Positions 36,255-45,576 of a DNA stretch of 64,000 bases are shown here, in pieces. A program made the translations under genes and the position numbers. Numbering within the stretch: position 1 is the stretch's first letter; every line of letters starts with the position of its first letter. The notes under the pieces are model-generated. The model was not told where the DNA came from. It made no database searches and saw nothing but the letters and a program-made list of their open reading frames with translations. The DNA comes from Clostridioides difficile (GTDB taxonomy: Bacteria; Bacillota; Clostridia; Peptostreptococcales; Peptostreptococcaceae): contig NZ_JRHN01000013.1 in NCBI RefSeq assembly GCF_001299635.1, positions 1 to 64,000 on the forward strand. Reading direction: 5' to 3'.

Positions 36255-36806
36255 ATGAACATAATTATATCTGGAAAACAAATCGAATTAACTGATGCAA
36301 TAAAAAGTAAAATCGAAAACAAACTAAGTAAGTTAGATAATTACATTCATCCAGACACTGATGTAAAAGTTACAGTAAGTGCTAAAAAAGCAAGACAAAA
36401 AATAGAGGTAACAATAGCTACTGTAAATGGTCCTATAATTAGAGCAGAAGATATGCAGGAAAATTTATACACAGCTATAGATGTTGTATATGATAAATTA
36501 AGTAAACAATTAAAAAAATATAAAAAGAGATTACAAGATAAACATAAAGACAACAAGAGCATAAGATTCCAAGATGCAGAAATAAATCTAGCTGATGAGC
36601 AAGAAGATTATGGGGATGAAAATCAAGAATTAGTAATTCAAAGACGTAAAAAATTTAGTGTTAAACCAATGAGCGAAGAAGAAGCTGTATTACAAATGGA
36701 GTTAATAGGACATGACTTTTATATGTTCAAGAATATAGATTCAGATGAAATAGCAGTAGTTTATAAGCGTCATAATGGTGGATATGGTATAATAGAACAT
36801 GAATAA
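36255..36806 (+). CDS. hpf: Ribosome hibernation promoting factor, long form
   Basis: A 183-residue long-form HPF (RaiA family) that dimerises 70S ribosomes into inactive 100S particles in stationary phase. The N-terminal RaiA domain covers about 1-100, an acidic linker about 105-125, and the C-terminal dimerisation domain about 128-183 (FSVKPMSEEEAVLQMELIGH). The start chosen is ATG 36255 after AGGGAGA; TTG 36237 in frame lies upstream of that site. The sigma-H promoter upstream fits entry into stationary phase or sporulation. A terminator separates it from secA. Confidence 0.95.
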   Translation: MNIIISGKQIELTDAIKSKIENKLSKLDNYIHPDTDVKVTVSAKKARQKIEVTIATVNGPIIRAEDMQENLYTAIDVVYDKLSKQLKKYKKRLQDKHKDNKSIRFQDAEINLADEQEDYGDENQELVIQRRKKFSVKPMSEEEAVLQMELIGHDFYMFKNIDSDEIAVVYKRHNGGYGIIEHE

Positions 36807-36830
36807 AGCAATTTAGATTTAATCATATTA

Positions 36831-36862
36831 GCTATCGATAAATAAATTATCGATAGCTTTTT
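36831..36862 (+). terminator. Terminator after hpf
   Basis: A perfect 11-bp stem, GCTATCGATAA (36831-36841) with TTATCGATAGC (36847-36857), then TTTTT. Confidence 0.93.
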
Positions 36863-36937
36863 AAATTAATATTAAAAGTATAGTTTTTATGGTAAAATGA
36901 ATAATAGTACAATAAAGAACGAGGAGAGATGTAAAAT

Positions 36938-39613
36938 ATGAGCTTTATGGATAATTTATTCAACATGGCAGATAAAAAAGAATTAAAAAAGTTCAATAAA
37001 ACTGTTGATATAATAGATTCATTAGAACCTAAATTTGAATCTATGGCAGACTCGGAACTTAAAAATATGACAAATATATTTAAAGAAAGATTAGCAAATA
37101 ATGAAAGTATAGATGATATACTTCCAGAAGCTTTTGCAGTAGTTAGAGAAGTTTCTAAGAGAGTGTTAGGACTTAGACACTATAGAGTCCAAATGGTTGG
37201 AGGTATAGTGTTACATCAAGGAAGAATAGCCGAAATGAAAACAGGTGAAGGTAAAACTTTGGTTGCAACTGCTCCTGTTTATTTGAATGCCCTTACAGGA
37301 AAAGGTGTACATGTTGTAACAGTAAATGATTATCTTGCAAAACGTGATAGAGACCAAATGGCAAAAATATATGAATTTTTAGGAATGAGTGTAGGTGTTA
37401 TTATACATGGTCAAAATCCAAAAGTTAGAAAAGAGCAATATGATTGTGATATAACTTATGGTACAAATAATGAGTACGGATTTGACTACTTAAAGGACAA
37501 TATGGTAATACACAAAGAGCAAAGAGTTCAAAGAGGATTAAATTATGCTATAGTGGATGAGGTTGACTCTATACTAATAGATGAAGCTAGAACACCACTT
37601 ATCATATCTGGGCCTGGCGACAAATCAACTCACTTATATTCAGATGCAAATACATTTGTGTTAACTCTAAAACCAGATGATTACGAATTAGAAGAAAAAG
37701 ACAAGGCAGTATCTCTAACAGCATCAGGTATACAAAAGGCAGAAGTATATTTTAATGTTGATAATATAACTGATATATCTCATACAGAGTTATACCATCA
37801 TATAAATCAGGCTTTAAGAGCGCATGTAATAATGAAGAAAGATGTTGACTATGTTGCTAAAGATGGAGAAATAGTAATAGTTGATGAGTTTACTGGTAGA
37901 CTTATGTTTGGTAGAAGATATTCAGAAGGTTTACACCAAGCAATAGAAGCTAAAGAAGGTCTTAAAATACAAAGAGAATCTAAAACACTAGCTACTGTAA
38001 CATTCCAAAACTACTTTAGAATGTATAAAAAACTTTCTGGTATGACTGGTACAGCAAAAACAGAAGAAGAAGAGTTTAAAGCAATTTATAAAATGGACGT
38101 TTTCCAAGTACCTACCAATAAGCTTATGGTAAGAGAAGATTTACCAGATTCTGTATACAAAAGTGAAATAGGTAAATTTAATGCTGTAGCACAAGAAATA
38201 ATTGAAAGACATAAAGTTAATCAGCCAATACTTGTAGGTACAGTATCGATAGAAAAATCAGAATTATTATCACAAATATTAAAGAAAAAAGGCATTAAAC
38301 ATGAAGTATTAAATGCTAAGCATCATGATAAAGAGGCAGAGATAATAGCACAGGCTGGTAGATTAGGCGCTGTTACAATAGCTACAAATATGGCTGGTCG
38401 TGGTACAGATATAGTTTTAGGTGGAAACCCAGATTTCTTAACTAAGAGAGAAATGAGAAGAAATGGATTTAAAGAGGAAATAGTAAATAGGGTAGATACT
38501 CCAATAGAAGGTATACCTGTAAAAGGTAATGAGACTCTATTTGAAGCTAGAGCGGAGTATGAAAGACTATTTGAAAAGTTTAAACAACAAACACAAGAAG
38601 AACAAAAACAAGTTGTAGAAGCAGGTGGACTTGCTATAATTGGTACAGAGAGACATGAATCTCGAAGAATAGATAACCAGTTGAGAGGTCGTGCTGGTCG
38701 TCAAGGTGACCCAGGTAGTTCAAGATTTTATATAGGTCTTGATGATGACCTTATGAGATTGTTTGGAAGTGATAGGATATCTGGAATTGTAGATAAAATA
38801 GGTCTTGAAGAAGATATGCCAATAGAACATAGAATATTATCTAAATCTATTGAAGGAGCACAAAAGAAAGTTGAAGGTAAAAACTTTGGAATAAGAAAGC
38901 ATGTACTTCAATACGATGATGTTATGAATAAACAAAGAGAAATAATATATGCAGAAAGAAAGCGTGTATTAGAAGGCGAAGATTTACAAGAGCAAATACA
39001 GTCAATGACTCATTCTATAATAGAGGAAGCTGTGACTCTTTATACACAAGATAAAGGGTTTGATGAAGATGGATTTAAAGAGCATATGTATAATCTGTTC
39101 TTACCAAAAGGTAGCATAGAGATACCAGAAATAGAAAAACTTAATCCAGTTGAAATAACAGAAAAAGTTTATGAAATAGCTATGAAGATATACACTTCAA
39201 AAGAAGAACAAGTAGGCTATGAAAGAATGAGAGAGGTTGAGAGAGTAATCTTACTTCAAGCTGTTGATAACCATTGGATAGACCATATAGATGCTATGGA
39301 CCAATTACGTCAAGGTATCGGTCTTCGTGCTGTAGGTCAACAGGACCCAGTTATTGCTTATAAAATGGAAGGTTTCGACATGTTTGATGAAATGAATAAA
39401 CATATCAAAGAAGATACTGTAAGATATTTATTTAATATAACAATAGAAACTCCAGTGGAAAGAAAAGCAGTTGTAGATGTTGAAAATCTATCTTCACCAT
39501 CAGATGGGACACTTCCAACAAGTAAAACAGTTAAAAAAGATGAAAAAGTTGGAAGAAATGACTTATGCCCTTGTGGAAGTGGTAAAAAATATAAAAACTG
39601 TTGTGGTAGATAA
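36938..39613 (+). CDS. secA: Preprotein translocase ATPase SecA
   Basis: Motor ATPase of the Sec pathway, 891 residues. Walker [15 protein letters not shown] near residue 105, the DEAD-type [16 protein letters not shown], the second nucleotide domain motifs [13 protein letters not shown] and [17 protein letters not shown], and the C-terminal zinc-binding tail [15 protein letters not shown] are all intact. It is the housekeeping SecA1 by its linkage to hpf and prfB; clostridia also carry SecA2 elsewhere. prfB begins 14 bases downstream and is probably cotranscribed. Confidence 0.97.
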   Translation: MSFMDNLFNMADKKELKKFNKTVDIIDSLEPKFESMADSELKNMTNIFKERLANNESIDDILPEAFAVVREVSKRVLGLRHYRVQMVGGIVLHQGRIAEMKTGEGKTLVATAPVYLNALTGKGVHVVTVNDYLAKRDRDQMAKIYEFLGMSVGVIIHGQNPKVRKEQYDCDITYGTNNEYGFDYLKDNMVIHKEQRVQRGLNYAIVDEVDSILIDEARTPLIISGPGDKSTHLYSDANTFVLTLKPDDYELEEKDKAVSLTASGIQKAEVYFNVDNITDISHTELYHHINQALRAHVIMKKDVDYVAKDGEIVIVDEFTGRLMFGRRYSEGLHQAIEAKEGLKIQRESKTLATVTFQNYFRMYKKLSGMTGTAKTEEEEFKAIYKMDVFQVPTNKLMVREDLPDSVYKSEIGKFNAVAQEIIERHKVNQPILVGTVSIEKSELLSQILKKKGIKHEVLNAKHHDKEAEIIAQAGRLGAVTIATNMAGRGTDIVLGGNPDFLTKREMRRNGFKEEIVNRVDTPIEGIPVKGNETLFEARAEYERLFEKFKQQTQEEQKQVVEAGGLAIIGTERHESRRIDNQLRGRAGRQGDPGSSRFYIGLDDDLMRLFGSDRISGIVDKIGLEEDMPIEHRILSKSIEGAQKKVEGKNFGIRKHVLQYDDVMNKQREIIYAERKRVLEGEDLQEQIQSMTHSIIEEAVTLYTQDKGFDEDGFKEHMYNLFLPKGSIEIPEIEKLNPVEITEKVYEIAMKIYTSKEEQVGYERMREVERVILLQAVDNHWIDHIDAMDQLRQGIGLRAVGQQDPVIAYKMEGFDMFDEMNKHIKEDTVRYLFNITIETPVERKAVVDVENLSSPSDGTLPTSKTVKKDEKVGRNDLCPCGSGKKYKNCCGR

Positions 39614-39627
39614 TCTTGGAGGATTAA

Positions 39628-40735
39628 ATGTTAAAGATACAAGAGTATAGACATAGCGTGGAGCAAATAGCTTCAAATTTAGAAGAATTGAGGGTTTCTC
39701 TTTGACATAGCTTCATTGATGGAAAAGATGCAGATTAATGAAGAAAAGATGAACAAACAGGATTTTTGGAATGATAATGAGTTTGCTCAAAGAGTACTTC
39801 AAGAAAATAAATCTTTAAAAGAGACACTAGAAGAATATGAAAGCTTAAAAAATTTATTAGAAGATATAGAAGTATTAATTGAAATAGGTCTAGAAGAAGA
39901 GGATGATTCTGTAGAAAAGGATATAGAAAAGTCCATAGAATCAATAGAAGAAAAATTATCTGAAATTAAAATAAAAACTCTTCTAAGTGGAGAGTACGAC
40001 AAAAATAATGCCATATTATCTATAAACGCTGGAACAGGTGGATTAGATGCCCAAGATTGGGCTCAGATGCTTTTGAGAATGTATATAAGATGGTCAGAAG
40101 GCAAGGGCTATAAAGTTAAGCTTTTAGATATAATATCAGACCCTGAAGCAGGAATAAAGACAGCTACAATTCTTGTAGAGGGAACAAATGCTTATGGATA
40201 CTTAAAGAGTGAAAAAGGTGTTCATAGGTTGGTAAGAATATCTCCTTTTGACCCATCAGGAAAAAGACATACTTCATTTGCATCTATAGATGTAACACCA
40301 GAGCTAGATGAGAACATAGAAGTAGAAATTAATCCATCAGATTTAAAGATAGACACATATAGAGCATCTGGAGCTGGAGGGCAACATGTAAATACAACTG
40401 ATTCAGCAGTTAGAATAACACATATCCCTACAGGTGTAGTAGTTCAGTGTCAAAATGAGAGGTCTCAACATCTAAATAAAGATAGAGCTATGAGATTTTT
40501 GATGGCAAAATTGATAGAATTAAAAGAATTGGAACAAAAAGAAAAAATAGAAGACATACAAGGGAAATATTCACAAATAACATGGGGTAGTCAAATTAGG
40601 TCATATGTTTTTCAACCATATAAATTGGTTAAAGACCATAGAACAAATGCTGAGTTTGGAAATGTAGATAGTGTAATGAATGGAAATATAGACCTATTTA
40701 TTAATGAATACTTAAAAATGAATAAAACAGTTTAA
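39628..40735 (+). CDS. prfB: Peptide chain release factor 2 (programmed +1 frameshift)
   Basis: Release factor for UGA and UAA. Translation starts at ATG 39628 after GGAGG, reads 25 codons to CTT-TGA (39700-39705), shifts +1 at the internal UGA and continues from GAC 39704 to 40735. The real coding path is 39628-39702 joined to 39704-40735, about 368 residues. A GAGGG Shine-Dalgarno-like stimulator lies five bases before the slippery CTT, similar to E. coli. The GGQ motif in ASGAGGQHVNTTDSAV is present. The shift lets RF2 control its own synthesis. The internal stop is not a mutation. Confidence 0.95.
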
Positions 40736-40775
40736 TAAATATGCACTGTAATTAAGAGATATATATAAGAAGGTT

Positions 40776-40830
40776 AGTGCTTACTATGCACTTACAGCAC
40801 TTAGGCTGAGGACGACAACCCTCAGCCTTC
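40776..40830 (+). terminator. Hairpin region after prfB
   Basis: GGCTGAGG (40804-40811) pairs with CCTCAGCC (40820-40827), followed only by an interrupted T-rich stretch. Just before it AGTGC (40776-40780) can pair with either of two GCACT copies (40788-40792, 40797-40801). It may be a terminator of prfB or an attenuator ahead of tex. Confidence 0.6.
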
Positions 40831-40881
40831 GTTCTGTTTATTATTATACTTATGAAAAAACTAACATTAGGAGTGAAAAAA

Positions 40882-43023
40882 TTGGATATAAATCAAATCT
40901 TAAAAAAAGAATTTAATCTTAGAGATGAGCAAATAAACAATACATTAAAACTTATTGATGAGGGTAATACAATACCATTTATAGCTAGGTACAGAAAAGA
41001 AATGACTGGTGAGATGAGTGATGTCACACTAAGAGAATTTCATGAAAAATTGATGTATTTAAGAAACCTTCAAAGTAGAAAAGATGATGTAGTTAGACTA
41101 ATAGATGAGCAAGGAAAGCTAACAGATGAAATAACAAAAAATATAGAAAAAGCAAAGACATTACAAGAAGTAGAAGATATCTATGCTCCATATAAACAAA
41201 AGAAAAGAACTAGAGCAATAATAGCTAAGGAAAAGGGATTAGAAAACTTAGCATTGTCAATACTAGAGAATAGTCTAGATAGTATAGAAATAGAAGCAAA
41301 GAATTATATTGATGAGGAGAAAGAAGTTCTTTCTGTTGAAGATGCATTAAAAGGTGCGAGAGATATAATTGCAGAATTAGTTTCAGATGATGCTAAGATT
41401 AGAAAATATATAAGAGAATTAGCTTTAAGAGAAGGCATGATAGTTAGCAAAAGTTCTACTGATGAGAAATCAGTTTATGATATGTATTATGATTATAATG
41501 AAGCAGTAAAGAGTATGGCTCCACATAGAGTTTTGGCGATAAATCGAGGAGAAAAAGAGAACTTCCTAAAAGTTAAGTTAGAAATAAATAATGATAAAGT
41601 TTTAAATTACATAATAAATGAATATGTAAATGATAAAAATTTCAAAAATAAAGAAGAAATCGTAAGCTCAATAGAAGATTCTTATAAAAGATTAATTTTT
41701 CCATCAATAGAAAGAGAAATAAGAAATCATTTAACAGAAATAGCTCAAGAAAGAGCTATAAGTGTATTTGGAAAAAATGTTAAAAGTTTATTGCTTCAAC
41801 CACCAGTTAAAGACAAGGTAGTTATGGGATTTGACCCCGCATTTAGAACTGGATGTAAAATAGCTATAGTAGATAAAAATGGTAAACTATTAGATTATAC
41901 AACAGTATACCCAACAGACCCTCAAAATAATGTGGAAGGGGCAAAGAAAGTTTTAAAAGGATTGATTGAAAAATATGATATAGATATAATTTCAATCGGT
42001 AATGGTACTGCATCTAGAGAATCAGAAACTTTTGTATCAGAAATGATAAAAGAGATAGATAGGGAAGTACAATATGTTATAGTTAGTGAAGCTGGAGCCT
42101 CTGTTTATTCGGCATCTGAACTTGCGAACGAAGAACATCCAGATATAAATGTATCAATAAGGGGAGCTATATCTATAGCTAGAAGATTACAAGACCCATT
42201 AGCAGAGCTTGTAAAAATAGACCCTAAAAGTATAGGTGTAGGTCAATATCAGCATGATTTAAATAAAAAGAGACTAGAAGAAGTACTAGATGGTGTTGTT
42301 GAAGATTCTGTAAACAGTGTTGGAGTAGATTTAAATACAGCATCATACTCTCTACTAGAGCATATTGCAGGAATAAGTAAGGCCATTGCAAAAAACATAA
42401 TAGCATATAGAGAAGAAAATGGAGACTTCACATCAAGAGTACAACTTAAAAAAGTAAAAAGACTTGGACCTCAAGCATTTACTCAATGTGCTGGATTTAT
42501 GAGAATCTTAGATGGTAAAAACCCACTAGATAATACAGGTGTGCATCCTGAAAGTTATGATATATGCAAAAAAATGATTGAGATAATAGGATACTCTTTA
42601 AATGATATAAAAAATAAAAATATAGAAGAAATAGATGAGAAAATAAAAGAGATTGGATTGAGAGAATTAAGTGAAAAACTGGAAGTAGGTCAAGTCACTT
42701 TAAGAGATATTATATCTGAAATTAAAAAGCCAGGAAGAGACCCAAGAGAAGAAGGAATAAAACCTATTCTTAGAACTGATGTCTTAAAAATTGAAGACAT
42801 ACAAGAAGGAATGTCTTTAAAAGGTACAATAAGAAATGTTGTAGATTTTGGTGCATTTGTAGATATCGGAATAAAAAATGATGGATTAGTCCATAAATCA
42901 GAAATGAGTAATAGCTTTGTAAAAGACCCTATGAGTATTGTTACAGTAGGAGATATAGTCGATGTAAAAGTTATTGGAATTGACTTAAATAAAAAGAGAG
43001 TAGCTCTATCAATGAAAAAATAA
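40882..43023 (+). CDS. tex: Tex-like S1 RNA-binding transcription accessory protein
   Basis: A 713-residue Tex family protein. From the N-terminus it has the helical Tex_N region (NTIPFIARYRKEMTGEMSDV), a YqgF/RNase H-like domain (VMGFDPAFRTGCKIAIVDKN, about 320-450), helix-hairpin-helix motifs (GVDLNTASYSLLEHIAGISK) and a C-terminal S1 domain (about 640-710, VDFGAFVDIGIKNDGLVHKS). It binds nucleic acid and affects transcription and translation; the exact role is unsettled. The start TTG 40882 (MDINQILKKEF) fits the family N-terminus and follows AGGAG; ATG 40852 in frame has no ribosome site. Confidence 0.93.
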   Translation: MDINQILKKEFNLRDEQINNTLKLIDEGNTIPFIARYRKEMTGEMSDVTLREFHEKLMYLRNLQSRKDDVVRLIDEQGKLTDEITKNIEKAKTLQEVEDIYAPYKQKKRTRAIIAKEKGLENLALSILENSLDSIEIEAKNYIDEEKEVLSVEDALKGARDIIAELVSDDAKIRKYIRELALREGMIVSKSSTDEKSVYDMYYDYNEAVKSMAPHRVLAINRGEKENFLKVKLEINNDKVLNYIINEYVNDKNFKNKEEIVSSIEDSYKRLIFPSIEREIRNHLTEIAQERAISVFGKNVKSLLLQPPVKDKVVMGFDPAFRTGCKIAIVDKNGKLLDYTTVYPTDPQNNVEGAKKVLKGLIEKYDIDIISIGNGTASRESETFVSEMIKEIDREVQYVIVSEAGASVYSASELANEEHPDINVSIRGAISIARRLQDPLAELVKIDPKSIGVGQYQHDLNKKRLEEVLDGVVEDSVNSVGVDLNTASYSLLEHIAGISKAIAKNIIAYREENGDFTSRVQLKKVKRLGPQAFTQCAGFMRILDGKNPLDNTGVHPESYDICKKMIEIIGYSLNDIKNKNIEEIDEKIKEIGLRELSEKLEVGQVTLRDIISEIKKPGRDPREEGIKPILRTDVLKIEDIQEGMSLKGTIRNVVDFGAFVDIGIKNDGLVHKSEMSNSFVKDPMSIVTVGDIVDVKVIGIDLNKKRVALSMKK

Positions 43024-43167
43024 ATAAGCTTATGTATGTTTGTTTTTGATACTATATTTGTAAGTATGATTTATAGAATATATAAGTATTAAAAAAGTGT
43101 AAAATTATATTGTAAAAAACAATGTTAGAAAGAAATACGAGAGTCTTGAAAATCAGGAGGAAAATGA

Positions 43168-44334
43168 ATGATTTTTATAAAAAATGGTAAAATAAATACC
43201 GTAACAAATGGAATAATTCAAGGAGATATCCTTATAGATGAAGGAAAAATAATAGAAATAGGGGAAAATCTAATAGCACCTTTAGATGTTGATATAATAG
43301 ATGCAAGTAATAAACTTGTGTTCCCTGGATTTATAGATGCTCATACTCATTTGGGGCTATGGGAAGATGGCATAGGTTTTGAAGGGGCAGATGGAAATGA
43401 AGAAACTGACCCAATAACACCACAACTAAATCCTATAGATGGTATTAATCCAATGGATAGAACATTTAAAGAAGCTTTTGAAGGTGGTATAACTTCTGTA
43501 TGTACAACACCTGGAAGTGCAAATGTTATGGGCGGTCAATGTATAGCCATAAAAACATATGGAAGAAGAATTGACAAAATGGTAATAAAAAATCCAGTTG
43601 CATCTAAAATAGCATTTGGAGAAAATCCAAAAAGTTGTTATGGTCAAGATGATAAATCTCCACAGACTAGAATGGCTATAGCGGCTTTGCTTAGAGAGAA
43701 CTTAAAAAAGGCAGAAGAATATCTAGAGGATATTGATGTATATGAGAGCCATGATGATGAAGACTGTGAAAAGCCTGAATATGATATAAAAATGGAAAGC
43801 TTAATACCTGTATTGAGGAGAGAAATTCCATTTAAGGCACATGCTCATAGAGCTGATGATATGTTTACAGCAATAAGAATTGCAAAAGAATTTAACTTAA
43901 AACTTACATTAGACCATTGTACAGAAGGTCATCTTGTTGTAGAAGAATTAGTAGAAGAAGGATTTCCTGTAATAGTAGGCCCATCTTTATCAGAAAGGTC
44001 TAAGTTTGAACTTAGAAACTTGACATTTAATACAGCTGGAATACTTTCAAATGCAGGTCTTGATGTATGTATAATGACAGACCATCCAGTGATACCAGTT
44101 CAATATCTTCCAATATGTGCAGGCATAGCTGTTAAACATGGTATGAAAGAAGAAAAGGCAATAGAATCAATTACAATAAATCCAGCTAAGACTTTAGGAA
44201 TAGAAGATAAAGTAGGTTCTATAGAAGTTGGTAAAGATGCAGACATAGTAATATGGGATAATTCCCCACTAGAGATTCAAAGTAATGTGCTTTACACTAT
44301 AATAAATGGAAAAATAGTATATGAGAAAAAATAA
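43168..44334 (+). CDS. Amidohydrolase (imidazolonepropionase/dihydroorotase-like)
   Basis: A metal-dependent hydrolase of 388 residues. The HxH motif lies in FPGFIDAHTHLGLWEDG near residues 57-59, further ligands in KAHAHRADD and TLDHCTEGH, and the conserved aspartate in IMTDHPVIPVQYLP. The C-terminal GSIEVGKDADIVIWD is standard for the family. The substrate is unknown: related enzymes act on cyclic amides and on peptides. AGGAGG precedes ATG. It is followed immediately by the ribU promoter, whose -35 adjoins its stop codon. Confidence 0.85.
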   Translation: MIFIKNGKINTVTNGIIQGDILIDEGKIIEIGENLIAPLDVDIIDASNKLVFPGFIDAHTHLGLWEDGIGFEGADGNEETDPITPQLNPIDGINPMDRTFKEAFEGGITSVCTTPGSANVMGGQCIAIKTYGRRIDKMVIKNPVASKIAFGENPKSCYGQDDKSPQTRMAIAALLRENLKKAEEYLEDIDVYESHDDEDCEKPEYDIKMESLIPVLRREIPFKAHAHRADDMFTAIRIAKEFNLKLTLDHCTEGHLVVEELVEEGFPVIVGPSLSERSKFELRNLTFNTAGILSNAGLDVCIMTDHPVIPVQYLPICAGIAVKHGMKEEKAIESITINPAKTLGIEDKVGSIEVGKDADIVIWDNSPLEIQSNVLYTIINGKIVYEKK

Positions 44335-44335
44335 C

Positions 44336-44364
44336 TTGACAATTATTAAAAAATTAACTAATAT
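44336..44364 (+). promoter_or_regulatory. Promoter of the FMN riboswitch-ribU unit
   Basis: A perfect TTGACA at 44336-44341, 17 bp, then TAATAT at 44359-44364, one base after the upstream stop codon. Confidence 0.8.
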
Positions 44365-44397
44365 AAGAGTGTAAGGAAAATTAAAAAATCAAAGAAG

Positions 44398-44507
44398 ATC
44401 TTCGGGGCAGGGCGAAATTCCCTACCGGCGGTATAGCCCGCGAACTACTTAGGTGGTTGATTTGGTGAGATTCCAAAGCCGACAGTAAAGTCTGGATGAG
44501 AGAAGAT
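44398..44507 (+). ncRNA. FMN riboswitch (RFN element)
   Basis: ATCTTC (44398-44403) pairs with GAAGAT (44502-44507) to close the aptamer. The conserved core GGGGCAGGGCGAAATTCCC, TACCGGCGGTATAGCCCGCG, GATTTGGTGAGATTCCAA, GCCGACAGTAAAGTCTGGAT is fully recognisable. FMN binding should end transcription before ribU. Confidence 0.98.
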
Positions 44508-44558
44508 ATTTATGGAATATAAATAAGTTTATTTTAGTTTGTTTAAACTATGTCCATA

Positions 44559-44592
44559 AAAACTCGAAGATAGGATCTTCGAGTTTTTTGTT
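44559..44592 (+). terminator. FMN riboswitch terminator
   Basis: AAAACTCGAAGA pairs with TCTTCGAGTTTT around TAGGA, then T residues. CGAAGA can alternatively pair with the TCTTCG of the aptamer P1, giving the antiterminated form. Confidence 0.93.
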
Positions 44593-44634
44593 TTTCCTAA
44601 AAAATATAAACTATTGATTAGGAGGAAAGTAGTT

Positions 44635-45240
44635 ATGCAAAATACAGTAAAAAGAGGAAATATGATTTCAACAAGAACTTTGGTGGTTATGTCAATTTTA
44701 TCTGCAATATCTTATTTATTGATGTTTATTCAAGCACCAATACCAGGTATTTTTCCAGATTTCTTAAAAATTGACTTATCAGATATCCCAGCAATATTTG
44801 GCGGAATGTCTTTAGGACCATTAGTTGGATTTGGTGTAGTTGTAGTAAAAAATATACTACAAATGATAACAGCGACAACAACTGGAGGAGTAGGAGAATT
44901 TGCAAATATATTAATTGGTGGCTCTTATGTACTTATACTTTGTTATTCATATAAGAGAAGTAAAGATTTAAAAGGTGTAGTAATTGGATTTGTATTAGGA
45001 ACAATAACTATGACTATAATTGGTTCATTGGTGAATTATTTTGTAATGTTACCACTTTATGGGCAATTAATGGGACTAGATGCTATAATAGGTCTAGGTT
45101 CAGCTATAAACCCTCAAGTTCATGATTTATTTACTTTTGTAATTTGGATGATAGCTCCATTTAATGTATTAAAGGCTGTTGTAATATCCTTAGTAACGTT
45201 ACCACTTTACAAAAAAATGGGTAATGTAATAAAAAAATAA
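44635..45240 (+). CDS. ribU: Riboflavin transporter RibU (ECF S component)
   Basis: Substrate-binding membrane subunit of an energy-coupling-factor riboflavin transporter, 201 residues with about six helices. The riboswitch upstream makes the substrate clear. MSILSAISYLLMFIQAPIPG, DLSDIPAIFGGMSLGPLVG and the C-terminal IAPFNVLKAVVISLVTLPLY are RibU features. The start ATG 44635 follows AGGAGG; TTG 44614 in frame lies upstream of it. The shared ECF ATPases and EcfT are not in this window. Confidence 0.95.
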   Translation: MQNTVKRGNMISTRTLVVMSILSAISYLLMFIQAPIPGIFPDFLKIDLSDIPAIFGGMSLGPLVGFGVVVVKNILQMITATTTGGVGEFANILIGGSYVLILCYSYKRSKDLKGVVIGFVLGTITMTIIGSLVNYFVMLPLYGQLMGLDAIIGLGSAINPQVHDLFTFVIWMIAPFNVLKAVVISLVTLPLYKKMGNVIKK

Positions 45241-45283
45241 TTAGACAAGAAAATATAAAATTTAAAAATTAAACGCATTGAAT

Positions 45284-45346
45284 AGCCATAATTTATTTGT
45301 AACTTCAGTCCTACACTGTGATTGATATATTAAATATATTATGGCT
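45284..45346 (+). terminator. Long hairpin after ribU
   Basis: AGCCATAAT (45284-45292) pairs with ATTATGGCT (45338-45346) across a 45-nt interior, and TTATT follows. It probably terminates ribU. Confidence 0.6.
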
Positions 45347-45496
45347 TTATTAATTTATCAAAAATTGTATATAAAATAAGAAATATTTAGACAAGTTTAA
45401 TTTTTGAAATAAAGGAAGAATTAAAACGATTAACTATTAAAATACTAAAAAGGTATCTATAATACACAAAGCGAATTTATAATAAACAAAAAATAA

Positions 45497-45548
45497 AGAT
45501 ATTATTAAAAATAAATAAAGATTCATGCTTTATTTTTTAATAATATCT
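45497..45548. repeat. Nearly all-AT inverted repeat before the repeat-protein gene
   Basis: A left arm at 45497-45520 pairs with 45528-45548 over about 21 bp (AGATATTATTAAAAA...ATAAAG) with one 3-nt bulge and a 7-nt loop. It lies 29 bases before the start codon. It could be a leader hairpin or a transcription barrier. The remaining part of 45241-45576 shows no gene. Confidence 0.65.
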
Positions 45549-45576
45549 AATTTAATAATGATAGGGGTGTATATAG

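Noticed and set aside
39628..39705. Short frame ending in TGA before prfB, as a pseudogene or separate leader peptide
   Set aside because: The CTT-TGA-C context and reading into the RF2 sequence identify the programmed frameshift.
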